A stretch of 34,580 nucleotides of DNA from JACQPU01 sp039961715 (GCA_039961715.1 JABRVW010000044.1:1-34580), one strand, 5' to 3'; numbered from the stretch's first letter, positions 23,442 to 32,936 are shown. Translations and numbers: made by a program. Notes: generated from the sequence alone by a model not told the origin.

Positions 23442-26023
23442 TTCCGCTCCTCGTTCCCGACAACCAGGTTGACGAGCTTATCCCTCACCACAATCTTCCG
23501 TGCAATGCGCTTCCCGTCGATATGGCGCTTCACATTCGCGTCGTTCAGGGCAATCGTTTCAAGCTCTGCCTCGGGAGTACCTGCAGGCACCTGTGCTTTT
23601 GAACGTACTTTGCCGTTGACCTGGAACACGACCTCAATGCTCTTCATCCGCGCCTTTTCCGGATCATAGGCCGGCCAAGGCTCTGCGGCCAGGCTCGCCG
23701 AATGTCCGAGTCTCTGCCAAAGCTCCTCTGCCATGTGCGGGGCAAAAGGGGCCAAAAGCAGAACAAACTGCTCCATGAGCTGTCGAGGCTTCTTTTCCAA
23801 CTTGTACGCCTCATTGATAAAGATCATCATCTGGGAAATGGCCGTGTTGAACCGCAGAGCCTCGATATCCTCCCCCACCTTCCTCACCGTCTGATGAAAC
23901 AACCTCTCGAACTCCGGATCAGAATCAATCTCGACAAGACCCGTTTCGACGGCGCCGTGTTCGCCGATGAAAAGCCGCCAGACGCGATTCAGGAAGCGAT
24001 ACACCCCCTCAACGCCGCGCGTGCTCCACGGTTTCACCTCTTCCAGGGGCCCCATGAACATTTCAAACAACCTCATGGCATCCGCCCCATACTCCGCGAC
24101 CACCGTGTCAGGATTCACCACATTCCCCCGGGATTTCGACATCTTGCGTGAATCTTCGCCCAGAATGGTCCCTTGGTGCCGGAGCTTGAGAAACGGTTCC
24201 TTCGTACTGACGTACCCCAGATCGTAAAGCACCTTGTGCCAGAAACGCGCATACATCAGATGAAGAACAGCATGTTCAGCCCCGCCGATGTACAGGTCGA
24301 CAGGCATCCAGTATTTTTCCCGGTCCAGATCGCAGAATATGCTGTCATTCTGCGGATCCAGATACCTGAGGTAATACCAGCATGAGCCCGCCCATTGAGG
24401 CATCGTATTGGTTTCCCTGCGGCCCTTCCTCCCCGTTCTGGGATCCTCCACGCGCACCCAATCCTCCGCAAGCGCCAGCGGAGACTCCGTCGTTCCGCTC
24501 GGCTGGAATTTTTCCAGATCCGGCAACAGGAGGGGCAGCTCAGATTCCGGAACGGCGCTCATCGTGCCGTCCTCCCAATGAATGATCGGAATCGGCTCTC
24601 CCCAGTACCGTTGTCGCGAAAAGAGCCAATCGCGCAGTTTGTACGTCACTTTCCCTGCTCCCAGCTTCTCTTCCTCGAGCCATCGAATGACACGTTCCCT
24701 GGCCGCATCGACATTCAATCCGTCAAGGAATCCGCTGTTCACCGCTGGTCCGTCTCCCGTATACGCCTTTCCCTGGAATCTATCCGGCGGCTGAACAGTC
24801 CGAACGATCGGGAGTCCGAACTTCTCTGCAAATTCCCAATCCCGTTCGTCCTGTCCTGGCACACCCATGATGGCTCCCGTGCCATAGCCCATGAGCACGT
24901 AATCTGCCACCCAGATCGGGATTTTCTTTTTCGTTGCGGGGTTCACGGCGTACCTGCCGATGAATACTCCCGACTTCTCTTTCTCAAGGCCTCGATCCAG
25001 TTCGCTCTTGAGCGAGGCCGCCCGCTGATAGCGAACAACATCATCGCGGCGCGCCGGATCTGTGAGCTGGCCGACCAAAGGGTGTTCCGGAGCAAGCACC
25101 AGATATGTCGCCCCGAAAATCGTATCGGGCCGCGTCGTGAACACGCGAATCGTACGATCCGATCCATCCACCAAAAAGTCAATTTCCGCCCCTTCAGACC
25201 GTCCGATCCAGTTTCTCTGTTGTTCGATGGTTGAAGAGGGCCAATCAAGTTCCTCCGCATCGACTAGCAACCGTTCAGCGTAGGCCGTAATGCGCATCAT
25301 CCATTGCCTCATGGGCCGTCGCTCAACGCTGTACCCCTTTTCCACCCATTCGTCAACCTCCTCGTTGGCGAGGACCGTCCCAAGCTCCTCGCACCAATTA
25401 ACAGGCACCTCCGCCACGTAGGCCAGGCGGAATCGGGCAAGAATGTCCTGCCGTTCGCGCTCCGTCATAGACCTCCACTGCGCCGCCGAGAAGGGCTCTT
25501 CAACGGGGAGATCATTGCTTCCCCGCGTTTCGAATTCCTCCACCAGCGTTTCAATCGGCCGGGCTTTGTTGACACGAGGGTCAAACCAGGAATGGTAGAT
25601 CTTCAAAAAGATCCACTGGGTCCATTTGTAGTAGGACGGATCGGTGGTATCCACTTCCCGGTCCCAATCGTAGCTCAGGCCGAGCATCTTGATCTGCCGG
25701 CGGAACGTGGCTATGTTTTCCTCGGTCGTCTTCCGCGGATGGATGTTCGTCTGCATGGCATAGCGTTCAGCGGGAAGGCCGAACGCGTCCCACCCGATCG
25801 GGTGAAGGACGTGAAAGCCTTTCATGCGTTTGTAGCGGGCGACAATATCCGTGGCGGTATATCCTTCGGGGTGTCCGACATGCAACCCCGCCCCGGAAGG
25901 ATAGGGGAACATGTCAAGGATGTAGACTTTCCTGCCGGGATGGTTTTCGCGGACCCGAAAGGTGCCGTGTTCCTCCCAGTACTTCTGCCATTTCGGTTCG
26001 ATTGCGGACGGATCGTATTTCAT
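23438..26023 (-). CDS. leuS: Leucyl-tRNA synthetase
   Basis: An 861-residue class I synthetase charging tRNA-Leu. The first signature, PSGAGLHVGHPEGY (about residue 43), is the HIGH-equivalent, and the second, KMSKSRGN (about 624), the KMSKS loop. A full editing domain (CP1, with TTRPDTIFGATYLVLAPEHPL and GTGAIMGVPGQDERDWEFA) and a C-terminal domain with FQVNGKVRSK and AQVPAG are present. Length is normal for bacterial LeuRS. I choose the ATG at 26023 (MKYDPSAIEPKWQKYWEE) over a TTG 12 nt upstream. It is an ordinary housekeeping gene heading the coupled leuS-GT2-DUF1844-nadK set. Confidence 0.97.
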   Translation of the reverse strand: MKYDPSAIEPKWQKYWEEHGTFRVRENHPGRKVYILDMFPYPSGAGLHVGHPEGYTATDIVARYKRMKGFHVLHPIGWDAFGLPAERYAMQTNIHPRKTTEENIATFRRQIKMLGLSYDWDREVDTTDPSYYKWTQWIFLKIYHSWFDPRVNKARPIETLVEEFETRGSNDLPVEEPFSAAQWRSMTERERQDILARFRLAYVAEVPVNWCEELGTVLANEEVDEWVEKGYSVERRPMRQWMMRITAYAERLLVDAEELDWPSSTIEQQRNWIGRSEGAEIDFLVDGSDRTIRVFTTRPDTIFGATYLVLAPEHPLVGQLTDPARRDDVVRYQRAASLKSELDRGLEKEKSGVFIGRYAVNPATKKKIPIWVADYVLMGYGTGAIMGVPGQDERDWEFAEKFGLPIVRTVQPPDRFQGKAYTGDGPAVNSGFLDGLNVDAARERVIRWLEEEKLGAGKVTYKLRDWLFSRQRYWGEPIPIIHWEDGTMSAVPESELPLLLPDLEKFQPSGTTESPLALAEDWVRVEDPRTGRKGRRETNTMPQWAGSCWYYLRYLDPQNDSIFCDLDREKYWMPVDLYIGGAEHAVLHLMYARFWHKVLYDLGYVSTKEPFLKLRHQGTILGEDSRKMSKSRGNVVNPDTVVAEYGADAMRLFEMFMGPLEEVKPWSTRGVEGVYRFLNRVWRLFIGEHGAVETGLVEIDSDPEFERLFHQTVRKVGEDIEALRFNTAISQMMIFINEAYKLEKKPRQLMEQFVLLLAPFAPHMAEELWQRLGHSASLAAEPWPAYDPEKARMKSIEVVFQVNGKVRSKAQVPAGTPEAELETIALNDANVKRHIDGKRIARKIVVRDKLVNLVVGNEERN

Positions 26024-26107
26024 TGCTGGAGACAAAATGTACGGAAACGGGGCGGGAATTACAATTCACTGCGGCGTTTCAATGAACCGGCCGGGGTCCG
26101 GACACGC

Positions 26108-27829
26108 TCATTGAACGTTAATCACAAGCATGGTGATATCGTCGGATTGTGCAATCCCTTCTGAAAAACTTTCGATGGCGCTCCGAACTGCTTGCACAAC
26201 TTCCCGCGCCATCGATCCCACGAGCGACTTGAGGAACGCTTCGAGCCGCTCCTCCGTAAAATCCTCACCCCGGGCATTCATCGCCTCGCTCACTCCGTCG
26301 GTGAAGAGAAACAGAAGGTCTCCTTCCTCCAACGTCACTTCCCCCTCTTCATACGGCATCGTTGTCTTCATCATCCCGAGAATCAATCCACCCTTCTCCA
26401 GCCGCTCCACTGTTCCGTCCTTCCGCAGGAGAAAAGGAGGATTATGGCCTGCGTTCACATATCGAAGCGTGCGACGTTCTGTATCGATGAGGCCCCAGAA
26501 GAACGTGATGAACTTGTCTCCACCTGTATTGTCGCATGTGATCTCGTTGATACGGGCCGTTGCCTGGGGCAAGTCATGCATGAGCGGAACGAGGGCCCGC
26601 AATGCTGCCTGGACGTTTGCCATCAGGAGGGCGGCCGGTGTTCCCTTGCCGGACACGTCGCCGATCGCGATCACATATTCAGTTGCCGATCGTCGGATCA
26701 CGTCGTAGTAGTCGCCCCCCACCTGCTTGGACGAAACATTCACTGCGGCAAGGTCCAACCGGGCGATCGGGGGAAGCGTTTGTGGCAGGAGTCCCTGCTG
26801 AATCTCACGCGCGATCTTCAGCTCATCCTCGAGCCTCTGCTTCTCAAGGGTTTCCTGAAACAGCCGCGCATTTTCAATGGAAATCATCGCGAGATTCCCC
26901 AGCGAATACAGAAACTCCAGGTCTTCCTTAGTATACGCGGCACCGCCGAGCTTCCGGCCGAGGAGGATCAGTCCCTTCGTTCTGTTCTGGACGTGCATGG
27001 GAATCAGCAGTTCGACCCCGGCCTCCTTGAGCAGGGCGGCTGACGGGCGTCGTTGTTTATCCACCTCGTCCACCACGACTGCGTTCTTGAGCTCGCAGAA
27101 ATCCTGCAGAGCCCTGAGCAAGCCAGGATCGTCCGGCAGGCGGGATGCCACGATCTTCATGCTTGCGCTCTCCACCAGGCACACCGCGTACCGGTTCACC
27201 CCGATCTGGCCCAACAGCGAGAAGGTAAGGAGGCGGATGACCTTGTCCGCATCCAGGACAAGGTTGAACTCCTTGCTCAGCTCGAAGAGAGTCTTCATTT
27301 CCTGCAGCTTTCTGTCGAGGGACCGGTGTGCCTCCTTCAGGCGTTCGAGCATCACCGCCTTATCGACTGCGGCGGCCGAAAGACTGACCAGCGAGGTGAT
27401 CAGCTTTTTGTCGGAGGATGAAAACGACTTCCTGCCCGCCCGAGGCCCCAGGACAAGATATCCCACCACGTGCGACTCGGAGATGACGGGCACGATCAGG
27501 CGCATCTCATGCTTCACAAGCCAGGGGTTCCCTTGCCCCGCACCCACGTCTTTCTTGAGCTCGCGAATTCCGCTCGGAAGGTCATGAAGATCGACCGTCG
27601 CCCCTTCGACGTCTCCCAGACCCCGCGCCGCCACAATTTCAAAGGTCGTCTTTTCACGTTTGAGCAGAACGGCACCGCGCGTGACGAGCATCTTGCCCAT
27701 GACGGTCAGAAGCACGGTTCCGAGAATAAATTTCAGATCATGAGAGGAATTGACGACATTGCTGAACTCAAACAGGGGGACCAGATCCGCGGAGGGCGAG
27801 GCTGTCGTGGAACGGACGGATTTCGTCAT
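26108..27829 (-). CDS. Soluble GAF-domain PP2C phosphatase (RsbU/SpoIIE-like)
   Basis: A 573-residue cytosolic serine phosphatase. It has two GAF-like sensory regions (about 20-170 and 195-335), a short coiled region (EKQRLEDELKIAREIQQGLLPQ) and a C-terminal SpoIIE/PP2C domain (about 360-570). The metal-binding motifs are intact: VGGDYYD, IGDVSGKGTPAALLMA, NAGHNPPFLL and SDDITMLVI. Such proteins dephosphorylate STAS anti-anti-sigma factors on stress signals; the STAS protein and RsbW-like kinase upstream on the same strand are the likely partners. It lies 28 nt past the RsbW-like gene, and 84 nt separate it from leuS. Confidence 0.9.
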   Translation of the reverse strand: MTKSVRSTTASPSADLVPLFEFSNVVNSSHDLKFILGTVLLTVMGKMLVTRGAVLLKREKTTFEIVAARGLGDVEGATVDLHDLPSGIRELKKDVGAGQGNPWLVKHEMRLIVPVISESHVVGYLVLGPRAGRKSFSSSDKKLITSLVSLSAAAVDKAVMLERLKEAHRSLDRKLQEMKTLFELSKEFNLVLDADKVIRLLTFSLLGQIGVNRYAVCLVESASMKIVASRLPDDPGLLRALQDFCELKNAVVVDEVDKQRRPSAALLKEAGVELLIPMHVQNRTKGLILLGRKLGGAAYTKEDLEFLYSLGNLAMISIENARLFQETLEKQRLEDELKIAREIQQGLLPQTLPPIARLDLAAVNVSSKQVGGDYYDVIRRSATEYVIAIGDVSGKGTPAALLMANVQAALRALVPLMHDLPQATARINEITCDNTGGDKFITFFWGLIDTERRTLRYVNAGHNPPFLLRKDGTVERLEKGGLILGMMKTTMPYEEGEVTLEEGDLLFLFTDGVSEAMNARGEDFTEERLEAFLKSLVGSMAREVVQAVRSAIESFSEGIAQSDDITMLVINVQ

Positions 27830-27857
27830 GACGTGATGTCGGGAGAGCGGGTGCGTG

Positions 27858-28295
27858 TCACTGACGCGAACGCACCGGGTGGAGATACTTAGTCAGGCGC
27901 ACTTCGTTTCGCTTGTCCCCCAGGGAGTTGTATTCCACTTTGTCCATGAGGGTTTTCATGAGATACACCCCCAGTCCGCCGCGGCGATAGCGCGTCAGAT
28001 GTTCCTTGAGGTCCAGCGGCTTGAGCATCGACGGATCGAATTTCCTGCCGTCGTCAACAATGCTCACCTCGAGCCGGTCCTTCTTCTTCTCAACCGTGAT
28101 GGCGATCTCGCGGTCGGGATCGTTCTGATAGGCATGTCGGATGATGTTCGTGCATGCCTCATCCACCGCAAGGGCGATCTTTGAGATGTCCTCATCGGAA
28201 AACCCGAAGTCCCGCGCCTCGGAGGCGACAAACTCGCGGACTTCGAGGAGCTTGCCCGTCTTGCTGGGAATCGTTTTTGTTGTGGACTTCGCCAT
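27858..28295 (-). CDS. RsbW-like serine kinase (HATPase_c anti-sigma or switch kinase)
   Basis: A 145-residue GHKL kinase. The N-box is ALAVDEACTNIIRHAY, the G1 region is IVDDGRKFDPS and the G2 region GGLGVYLMKTLMDKVEY, all intact and in the usual order. RsbW-like proteins bind and inactivate a sigma factor or other output and phosphorylate a STAS partner. The STAS protein is encoded immediately upstream. No sigma factor gene is present in the window, so the output target is unknown. Confidence 0.9.
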   Translation of the reverse strand: MAKSTTKTIPSKTGKLLEVREFVASEARDFGFSDEDISKIALAVDEACTNIIRHAYQNDPDREIAITVEKKKDRLEVSIVDDGRKFDPSMLKPLDLKEHLTRYRRGGLGVYLMKTLMDKVEYNSLGDKRNEVRLTKYLHPVRSRQ

Positions 28296-28312
28296 CGGGC
28301 GTTCCAGGCGGA

Positions 28313-28675
28313 TTAGCCTTTTTTCAGCTGTTGACGAAATTTGGTCGCTGCCTCCTGCTCGTCCTTGTAGATTTCGTAGAGGACGGGAAATCCCAGGAGG
28401 TCGAAGACGTTGTAAACTTTCGGGGACATGTTCGTCAACTTGATATCCCCCCGGTTCTTTCGAACATCCTCGATGTACGCCATGAACACGCCGAGACCCG
28501 CACTGCTGATGTACGTCAGATCCTTGCAGTTCACAATGATGTTGAATTTTTTGTCTGTGAGGAGCTTCTGGAAGGTCGTTTCCAGATCGGGGGCCGTGTG
28601 TGCGTCGAGATAGCCCTTCAACTCGAGCACGCTGAATCCCTCTCCGTCACGGTGATTCACTTTGAATTCACTCAT
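28313..28675 (-). CDS. STAS-domain anti-anti-sigma-like protein (RsbV-like)
   Basis: A 120-residue STAS protein. The conserved phosphoacceptor region reads CKDLTYISSAGLGVFMAYIED, with the tandem Ser-Ser expected of RsbV/SpoIIAA. The ATG at 28675 is preceded by AAGGAGA at an optimal distance; an earlier in-frame start at 28720 lies within the upstream phosphatase gene. It overlaps the membrane phosphatase gene by 8 nt and is followed by the RsbW-like gene after 17 nt. It should be the substrate switched by kinase and phosphatases. Confidence 0.92.
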   Translation of the reverse strand: MSEFKVNHRDGEGFSVLELKGYLDAHTAPDLETTFQKLLTDKKFNIIVNCKDLTYISSAGLGVFMAYIEDVRKNRGDIKLTNMSPKVYNVFDLLGFPVLYEIYKDEQEAATKFRQQLKKG

Positions 28676-30782
28676 GGTGGTCTCCTTGATGCGCCTTGCT
28701 GTCCTTCGGTCTTTTGCCAAGCCACTTGACGACGACCAGGGTCAGGTCGTCCTCGGGGCCTGATCTGCCACAATATGCGCCAATTTCCGATAAAATCCGA
28801 TTCTGAATTTCCACGGCCGGAAGATCCTTGACCTCCGTGGCCAGCTCCACGAGACGGTCGTAGCCGAACTCACGGCCTTCCCCGTTCCGGGCTTCCGTGA
28901 TTCCGTCGGTATAAAACAAGCAGACGTCTCCCTCCTTCAGAGTCAAAACCGTCTCCTCTGTCGATTGCTCGAAAAGTTCTCCATCTGTGAGGCCCAATCC
29001 CAGCCCGTTGGGCCGAATGAGCCGGTTCGATTCCCTGGAGACCAGGACCATCGGACAGTGGCCTGCCCTGGCAAGGACCACGCGCCCCGTTCCAAGCTCA
29101 AACACGGCATAGACAGCGCTGATAAATGCCTTGCGCTCAAGGTTCTCTCGCAGGGTTTGATTTGCCCGGATCAGCAGTTCCCGCGGAGACCGGGTCATCT
29201 TGCTCAGAGACTGGAAGATCCCCTTCACTTCGGCCATATAGAACGCGGCAGACACTCCCTTGCCCGAAACATCCCCCACAACGATCCCCACCGTTTCCTC
29301 ATCCAGATGCACGAAATCGAAGTAATCCCCGCCCACCTCAAGAGACGGCTCAGAGTGGGCCGAAACATCCATGGCAGGATTTGCCGGAAAGCGGTCTGGC
29401 AGGAGTCGCTTTTGCATCTCCCGTGCAACCATCAGTTCTTGCTTCAACCGCTCCCTCTCGAGCGATTGCTCGATCAGGCGTGCGTTCTCGATCGCAATCG
29501 TCACATGGTCCGCCAGCGTCGTCAAAACGTCGCTGTCGTCCTGATCAAATCCGTAGGATATTTCCTTTGTGGCATTCAGGATCCCGATGAGCGACCCATG
29601 CGATACGAGAGGCACGCTCAGAAGCGAACCAACGGGGAGTCCCCGGCCTTTCAGATGCCGCGTCCTCCGGTCTGCTCCGACATCGTCTATCATCAGCGCC
29701 TTTTTCGATTCCATCACAAACTGTCTCGGGGAGAATCCCGTTCCTTCCATCACTATCCGGATCTCCCCCTCGTCAATGTTGTTCGCCGAGACAATGTCGG
29801 CTCGCGTTCCGTTGGGGTCCTGCCGGATCAACTCCAGCCACGCACTCCGCGCACCGCTGACTTCACGCGTCATGTGGGTGACGGTCCGGACAAGATCGTT
29901 GAAGTCGAATACTTGCGTCACCAGTCGGCCGAGGTTGTGCAGGGAACTGAGCTCCGATTGCTTGCGCTCGTAGGCTTCCGCGGTCGGCAGATGGAAGAGG
30001 GTCGTGATGAAAGCCATGCCGAAATACACGGCTCCGTACATGCTGTTCAGCAGAACAAAGCGTTCCAGAGGGACACTGAAGAACAGGATGGCTTTCTGAA
30101 GGAAGGTCCGGTTCGACAAAACGAGGCTCAGAGCAAGGAAGGCCCCGAAGAGGAGCGCACTGTAAATAATGCAATAAATCTTTTCTCTCCGGGAAAGAAA
30201 GACGATCCAGTTTTGCCGAAACGAGTTCACGACGATCATGAGCACTGCCAGAATGAATGTCGTGGTGCCGAGAATGGCCAGGTCGTTTGCAAAGACAGGG
30301 AGGCTGAATCCTGCCGTAGCGAGGAGCAGGACAACATAGGTCAGAAAATTCCGGCGCGTCCCCCGCTTCCGTTTGTGATAGACGAGCTCCTTGATTGTAA
30401 GAATGGTTTGGATCGAAGCCGACCCCACGACCATGCTGACCACGAGGGAGAAGAATGCGGTCACGGAGTTCTGCGGCATGGACGTTCCTTCCGAAAACCC
30501 GATTCCCGGGAGCATCCCGATTCCCGCGGCCACAACAAGGCTGGCGACCACCACAATCAGGAGCCGTCCCGTCTCTTTGATTGCCGCGCCAATGCCCTTG
30601 CGCGCGTATTCCCGCATCAGGAGAAATGCTCCGACCATGACGGCAACGACAAGGAGTTCCCGGAGGAACAGAAACCCGGCGTCTCCCAACTCGACCGTCA
30701 ATCGAACGACGTCGTACATGAAGACGAAGAGCAGAAGGACGCCCGAGGCAATCAGCGTTGCGGCTTTTTTGATGCGTGACAT
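28668..30782 (-). CDS. Membrane-bound GAF-PP2C phosphatase (RsbU/SpoIIE-like)
   Basis: A 704-residue integral membrane protein. The first 270 residues or so carry about eight hydrophobic segments, then a GAF domain (about 285-440), a linker REMQKRLLPDRFP, and a PP2C domain (about 475-690) with VGGDYFDFV, VVGDVSGKGVSAAFYMAE, RAGHCPMVLV and PEDDLTLVVV. It is the envelope-sensing counterpart of the soluble phosphatase at 26108-27829; both could act on the STAS protein encoded between them. Its start lies 1 nt after the MATE gene's stop, so it is cotranscribed with it. The membrane signal is unknown. Confidence 0.9.
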   Translation of the reverse strand: MSRIKKAATLIASGVLLLFVFMYDVVRLTVELGDAGFLFLRELLVVAVMVGAFLLMREYARKGIGAAIKETGRLLIVVVASLVVAAGIGMLPGIGFSEGTSMPQNSVTAFFSLVVSMVVGSASIQTILTIKELVYHKRKRGTRRNFLTYVVLLLATAGFSLPVFANDLAILGTTTFILAVLMIVVNSFRQNWIVFLSRREKIYCIIYSALLFGAFLALSLVLSNRTFLQKAILFFSVPLERFVLLNSMYGAVYFGMAFITTLFHLPTAEAYERKQSELSSLHNLGRLVTQVFDFNDLVRTVTHMTREVSGARSAWLELIRQDPNGTRADIVSANNIDEGEIRIVMEGTGFSPRQFVMESKKALMIDDVGADRRTRHLKGRGLPVGSLLSVPLVSHGSLIGILNATKEISYGFDQDDSDVLTTLADHVTIAIENARLIEQSLERERLKQELMVAREMQKRLLPDRFPANPAMDVSAHSEPSLEVGGDYFDFVHLDEETVGIVVGDVSGKGVSAAFYMAEVKGIFQSLSKMTRSPRELLIRANQTLRENLERKAFISAVYAVFELGTGRVVLARAGHCPMVLVSRESNRLIRPNGLGLGLTDGELFEQSTEETVLTLKEGDVCLFYTDGITEARNGEGREFGYDRLVELATEVKDLPAVEIQNRILSEIGAYCGRSGPEDDLTLVVVKWLGKRPKDSKAHQGDHHE

Positions 30783-30783
30783 A

Positions 30784-32139
30784 TCAGACCGTTATTGCCT
30801 TCCAGGATCCGGACCTGAATTTCCGCCAGGCGAAGGCAGTGTAGAACAGGATATAGATCGGCAAGCCCGCCCACGCCCCAACGATGCCAAGGCCAAAGGT
30901 GACGCCGAGGAGATAGGACACGGGCAGAAAGATAATCCAGTGCGTGACGATTTCCAGATACATAACGTACAACGTATCACCGGCGGCCTGAAGCGCGTTG
31001 GCGATGATGATCCCCGACCCATAGGCCACCTGCGCGATCCCCGCGACCTGCAGCAGCGGCCGGGCCACGGAGATCACCGTGTCGTTGTTCGTGATTACAG
31101 CCAACACAAGCTCGGGAACACCGACAAAGAGAACTCCGATGCCGATTGTAAAAACCGTTCCGAGCTTCGCGGTTTCGACTCCGTACCGATAGGCCTCGTT
31201 GGGATTATTGTCTCCCAGGGAGTTTCCCACCAGCGTTTGCGTTGCTATCCCAAAGCCGAAACACGGCATGAAGGAAAGGTAGAGCGAGGTAATCACCACC
31301 TGCGTCGAGGCCTGTTCCAGCGTTCCGATCACTCCGGTGATGGCGACAAAGATCAGAAATCCGAACAAGATCAGAATGTTCTGAAGAGACACCGGCAGAG
31401 AAATCCTCACAATGGGTTCCAGGTACCTTCTGCCGATCGCCAGAACGTCGTAGTATCTATATCTCTTTCGGTATTCGGGAAGAAAAGTTACAGCCACAAA
31501 GAACAGAAAACCCGCCAGCATGCCGATGGAAGCGGCAAGTCCCGCTCCAGCAACGCCCATCCGGGGGAACCCAAGGTTTCCGAAAATGAGAAGGTAGTTG
31601 AAGATGATGTTAAACACGTACGTAATGAGCGCCGAGAACATGAACATCTTGGTATGGCCGATGCCGTAGAAGAAACCCCGGTAGGAAACGGCCAGGAGGA
31701 AGAAGGGAAGGCCGATGGAGCGGTACTTGATGTAATCGGCGGCGAGCAGAGAGACCGCTTCGTCGCTGGAAAAGAAGTCGATCGCCTCAAATGCATAGGT
31801 GAAACCCAGGACGCCGAACAATAAACCGACGAAGAGAGTGAGGAGGAGAGAGTTGTTTAACACGTTGCCGGCCTCGGTGAATTTTCCCTGGCCGTAGCGG
31901 CGGGCAACGACGATATGCGTGCCGTTGCCGAGACTGGAAAAGAAACTGCTCAGCGTCCAGGTTGCCAGCACGCCCAGGCCCATGGCGGCCAACGCGATCT
32001 CCGAGTTCTCCAGGCGTCCCACCATGGCGGTGTCGACAATGGACACAATCATCTGCGACGACATGCCGGCAATCGCCGGCGTGGCGATCTTCAGAATTCG
32101 GTTTGCGTACTTCCTGTTGGGAAGGATGGGCATCAGCAT
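30784..32139 (-). CDS. MATE-family multidrug/toxin exporter
   Basis: A 451-residue inner-membrane protein with about twelve hydrophobic segments in two homologous halves, each beginning with the MATE pattern: ILKIATPAIAGMSSQMIVSIVDTAMVGRL and ISLPVSLQNILILFGFLIFVAITGVIG, plus GIATQTLVGNSLGDNN. MATE proteins export cationic drugs or metabolites with a sodium or proton gradient. The substrate is unknown. Its stop is separated by 1 nt from the membrane PP2C gene, and 39 nt lie between it and the TPR gene. Confidence 0.92.
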   Translation of the reverse strand: MLMPILPNRKYANRILKIATPAIAGMSSQMIVSIVDTAMVGRLENSEIALAAMGLGVLATWTLSSFFSSLGNGTHIVVARRYGQGKFTEAGNVLNNSLLLTLFVGLLFGVLGFTYAFEAIDFFSSDEAVSLLAADYIKYRSIGLPFFLLAVSYRGFFYGIGHTKMFMFSALITYVFNIIFNYLLIFGNLGFPRMGVAGAGLAASIGMLAGFLFFVAVTFLPEYRKRYRYYDVLAIGRRYLEPIVRISLPVSLQNILILFGFLIFVAITGVIGTLEQASTQVVITSLYLSFMPCFGFGIATQTLVGNSLGDNNPNEAYRYGVETAKLGTVFTIGIGVLFVGVPELVLAVITNNDTVISVARPLLQVAGIAQVAYGSGIIIANALQAAGDTLYVMYLEIVTHWIIFLPVSYLLGVTFGLGIVGAWAGLPIYILFYTAFAWRKFRSGSWKAITV

Positions 32140-32178
32140 GAGTGCCTGTTCCGCGCAAGCGGAACGGCGTTCGTGCCC

Positions 32179-32868
32179 TTACGATGCGGCCCGGACGAGG
32201 AGGCGATCCGCCTCGCGCGCAAACGGAGACATCGAATAGTTGGTCTTGAGGGATTTCAGAAGATCTTCCGCCTTCTTCGGCTCCCCTGCCAACAGGTAGC
32301 AGTGGGCGGCCCGATAGAGATTCTCCGCGGTGTGGAGCTTCATCTCGTCGTCCTTTGCGGCTTTCTCGTAGGCACGTGCAGCTTCGGCATGATTCCCCAG
32401 CGCCTCGTGGCATGCCGCGATCCCGGCGGTAACCGAGGCCTGAATGCTTTGATCGTTCACTTCCGCCTCCTCGTAGTACTCAAGGGCTTTTGCGTACTCC
32501 CCCAACGCATAATAGCTGTTGGCGAGGTAAAAAGCCGCCAGCTCTCCAGACACCGTTCCGCCGTATTCATCGACAATCTGGCGCAGGCCCCGCAGGTTCT
32601 CCCGCGGTGATCCTTTGATGGCGGTTTCGTACTCACCCTGGTCGTAGTATCGCAAAATATTGCCCAGATCGGCCGTCGCTGCCCGGTTTTGCGTGGAAAG
32701 GTTGTTGAAATAGAACCACACTGCAATGGCGGCAATCAGGACCGTCGTGGCGATTGTGCCAACACGCTTCCGGTTCGTCTCGAACCACGACTGGGCCTCA
32801 AAGTAAGCCGTAACAAGCGTGTCTTCTTTGATTTCGCGTTTGGTGACCTTTTTCTTTGGTTTGAGCAT
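32179..32868 (-). CDS. TPR-containing membrane protein (YfgM-like layout)
   Basis: A 229-residue protein with a short basic cytoplasmic N-terminus, one transmembrane segment (about 36-55, VGTIATTVLIAAIAVWFYF) and a periplasmic tetratricopeptide region: AAFYLANSYYALGEYAKALEYYEEA, ACHEALGNHAEAARAYEKAA and AHCYLLAGEPKKAEDLLKSL. The layout matches YfgM-like ancillary SecYEG subunits, which bind translocating proteins. Partner and function here are inferred. No Shine-Dalgarno is obvious. It is the first gene of the long minus-strand set. Confidence 0.85.
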   Translation of the reverse strand: MLKPKKKVTKREIKEDTLVTAYFEAQSWFETNRKRVGTIATTVLIAAIAVWFYFNNLSTQNRAATADLGNILRYYDQGEYETAIKGSPRENLRGLRQIVDEYGGTVSGELAAFYLANSYYALGEYAKALEYYEEAEVNDQSIQASVTAGIAACHEALGNHAEAARAYEKAAKDDEMKLHTAENLYRAAHCYLLAGEPKKAEDLLKSLKTNYSMSPFAREADRLLVRAAS

Positions 32869-32880
32869 GGGAAATGAAGT

Positions 32881-32901
32881 TTCAGGTTTCAGGTTTCAAG
32901 T
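32881..32901. repeat. Short tandem repeat TTCARGT x3
   Basis: Three 7-nt units (TTCAGGT, TTCAGGT, TTCAAGT) lie 13 nt upstream of the TPR gene's start. This kind of tract occurs in intergenic DNA and may be a slippage-prone or regulatory feature; no function is visible. Confidence 0.5.
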
Positions 32902-32909
32902 TTATGGGT

Positions 32910-32935
32910 CCCTTCTTGTTCAAAACAAGAAAGGG
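32910..32935. other. Intergenic hairpin
   Basis: CCCTTCTTGTT and AACAAGAAAGGG pair as an 11-bp stem with one bulge and a 3-base loop. There is no T run on either strand after it. It lies between the tandem repeat and the tRNA-Arg fragment copy. Confidence 0.35.
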
Positions 32936-32936
32936 A

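Noticed and set aside
28965..30779. 604-codon open frame on the plus strand opposite the membrane PP2C gene
   Set aside because: It lies wholly antisense to a gene with clear GAF and PP2C motifs; its product is His/Arg/Gln-rich with no domain, as expected for an antisense shadow in G+C-rich DNA.
30391..31824. 477-codon plus-strand frame across the PP2C/MATE junction
   Set aside because: It spans two well-supported minus-strand genes and has low-complexity charged composition with no recognisable domain.
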